NCBI GenBank assembly: GCA_943329165.2
Contig: CALQCV020000131.1
Coordinates: 1 to 5,982, forward strand
Length of the DNA stretch: 5,982 nucleotides
From: Candidatus Nitrotoga sp. CP45
GTDB taxonomy: Bacteria > Bacteroidota > Bacteroidia > Flavobacteriales > Flavobacteriaceae
Direction: 5' to 3'
In this document: one piece after another, positions 5,519-5,982 of the stretch
Position numbering within the stretch: the first letter of the stretch is position 1
Layout: each line of letters opens with the position of its first letter
Position numbers and translations under genes: made by a program
Notes under the pieces: model-generated
Database searches by the model: none
Told to the model about the DNA's origin: nothing
What the model saw: the letters and a program-made list of their open reading frames with translations, nothing else

Positions 5519-5982
5519 ATGTGCGGAATAGTATGTGCTTTTGATTTAAAACAAAAAGCAGAAGTCTTAAGACCAAAAGTGTTGGAAATGTCGAAAATCA
5601 TTCGCCATCGTGGTCCGGATTGGAGTGGAATTTATAGTAATGATAAAGCAATTCTTGCCCATGAACGTCTGGCTATTGTTGATCCGGCTTCTGGAAAACA
5701 ACCTTTGTTTAGTGAAGATAAGAGTCTGGTTTTAGCCGCAAATGGCGAAATATACAATCATAGAGAATTACGGAAACAATTTGAAGGCAAATATTCGTTC
5801 CAAACCGAAAGTGACTGCGAAGTTATTTTGGCTTTATACAAAGAAAAAGGAGTTCATTTTCTAGATGAAATGAATGGTATTTTTGGTTTTGCGATTTATG
5901 ATGTTGCCAAAGATGAATATTTCATTGCACGTGATCATATGGGAATTATTCCATTGTATATTGGTTGGGACCAAAACGGAAC
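5519..5982 (+). CDS. asnB: Asparagine synthase (glutamine-hydrolysing), N-terminal glutaminase domain; 3' end outside the window
   Basis: The first 154 codons are present. AsnB makes asparagine from aspartate, ATP and glutamine in the cytoplasm: the N-terminal Ntn/class II amidotransferase domain releases ammonia and the C-terminal domain activates aspartate. MCGI at the start supplies the nucleophilic Cys (Cys2 here, Cys1 after Met removal), which fixes the start at 5519. Other landmarks are RHRGPD (29-34), HERLAIVD (48-55), NGEIYNH (75-81), ESDCEVI (97-103) and GIFGFAIYD (120-128). R50, N75, G76, E77 and D99 correspond to the glutamine-binding R49, N74, G75, E76 and D98 of E. coli AsnB. The aspartate/ATP domain lies beyond the window, so a full-length AsnB is expected but not shown. 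The start is preceded by an A-rich stretch and a candidate promoter. Confidence 0.95.
   Translation, partial: MCGIVCAFDLKQKAEVLRPKVLEMSKIIRHRGPDWSGIYSNDKAILAHERLAIVDPASGKQPLFSEDKSLVLAANGEIYNHRELRKQFEGKYSFQTESDCEVILALYKEKGVHFLDEMNGIFGFAIYDVAKDEYFIARDHMGIIPLYIGWDQNG

Overview
The window looks like chromosomal DNA from a Flavobacterium-like member of the Bacteroidota. The evidence is low G+C, starts preceded by A-rich sequence rather than Shine-Dalgarno motifs, a promoter close to the Bacteroidota pattern (TTG, about 18 bases, nAnnTTTG), and gene families typical of Flavobacteriia. All recognisable genes are on the + strand, and both ends of the window cut through a gene.

Layout. (1) Positions 3-1550 hold the C-terminal 515 residues of a long TPR protein. 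(2) Positions 1585-1911 hold a small four-helix-bundle (S23/IVP-type, TIGR02436-like) gene. It sits between two imperfect inverted repeats built from 7-base units (about 1549-1583 and 1981-2016). (3) Positions 1953-3710 encode a plug-less TonB-dependent-receptor-like outer-membrane beta-barrel; its signal peptide is partly written by the right-hand repeat. (4) Positions 3714-3789 are a striking inverted repeat, with four 8-base units per arm around an 8-base loop. (5) Positions 3795-4238 encode a small GreA/GreB-like protein of the type often mislabelled '3-oxoacyl-ACP synthase' in flavobacteria. (6) Positions 4268-5305 encode a very AT-rich polytopic membrane protein with GT-C-like features. 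(7) Positions 5306-5518 are a non-coding AT-rich spacer with a likely promoter. (8) From 5519 to the window end is the glutaminase half of asparagine synthetase B.

How it fits together. The TPR protein and the beta-barrel probably form an envelope-associated pair in one transcription unit; this is inference from adjacency and domain type. The four-helix-bundle gene looks like a late insertion into that pair. It is bounded by inverted repeats, its right end overlaps the start of the downstream gene, and it seems to have lost its last 13 codons to a single-base nonsense change. The GreA-like, membrane-protein and asnB genes are separate functions with no evident pathway link to the first block.

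The most unusual content is the repeat architecture: a possible IR-bounded four-helix-bundle cassette of about 470 bp that rewrote a neighbour's signal peptide, and a second short-period inverted repeat with no cargo 1.7 kb downstream.
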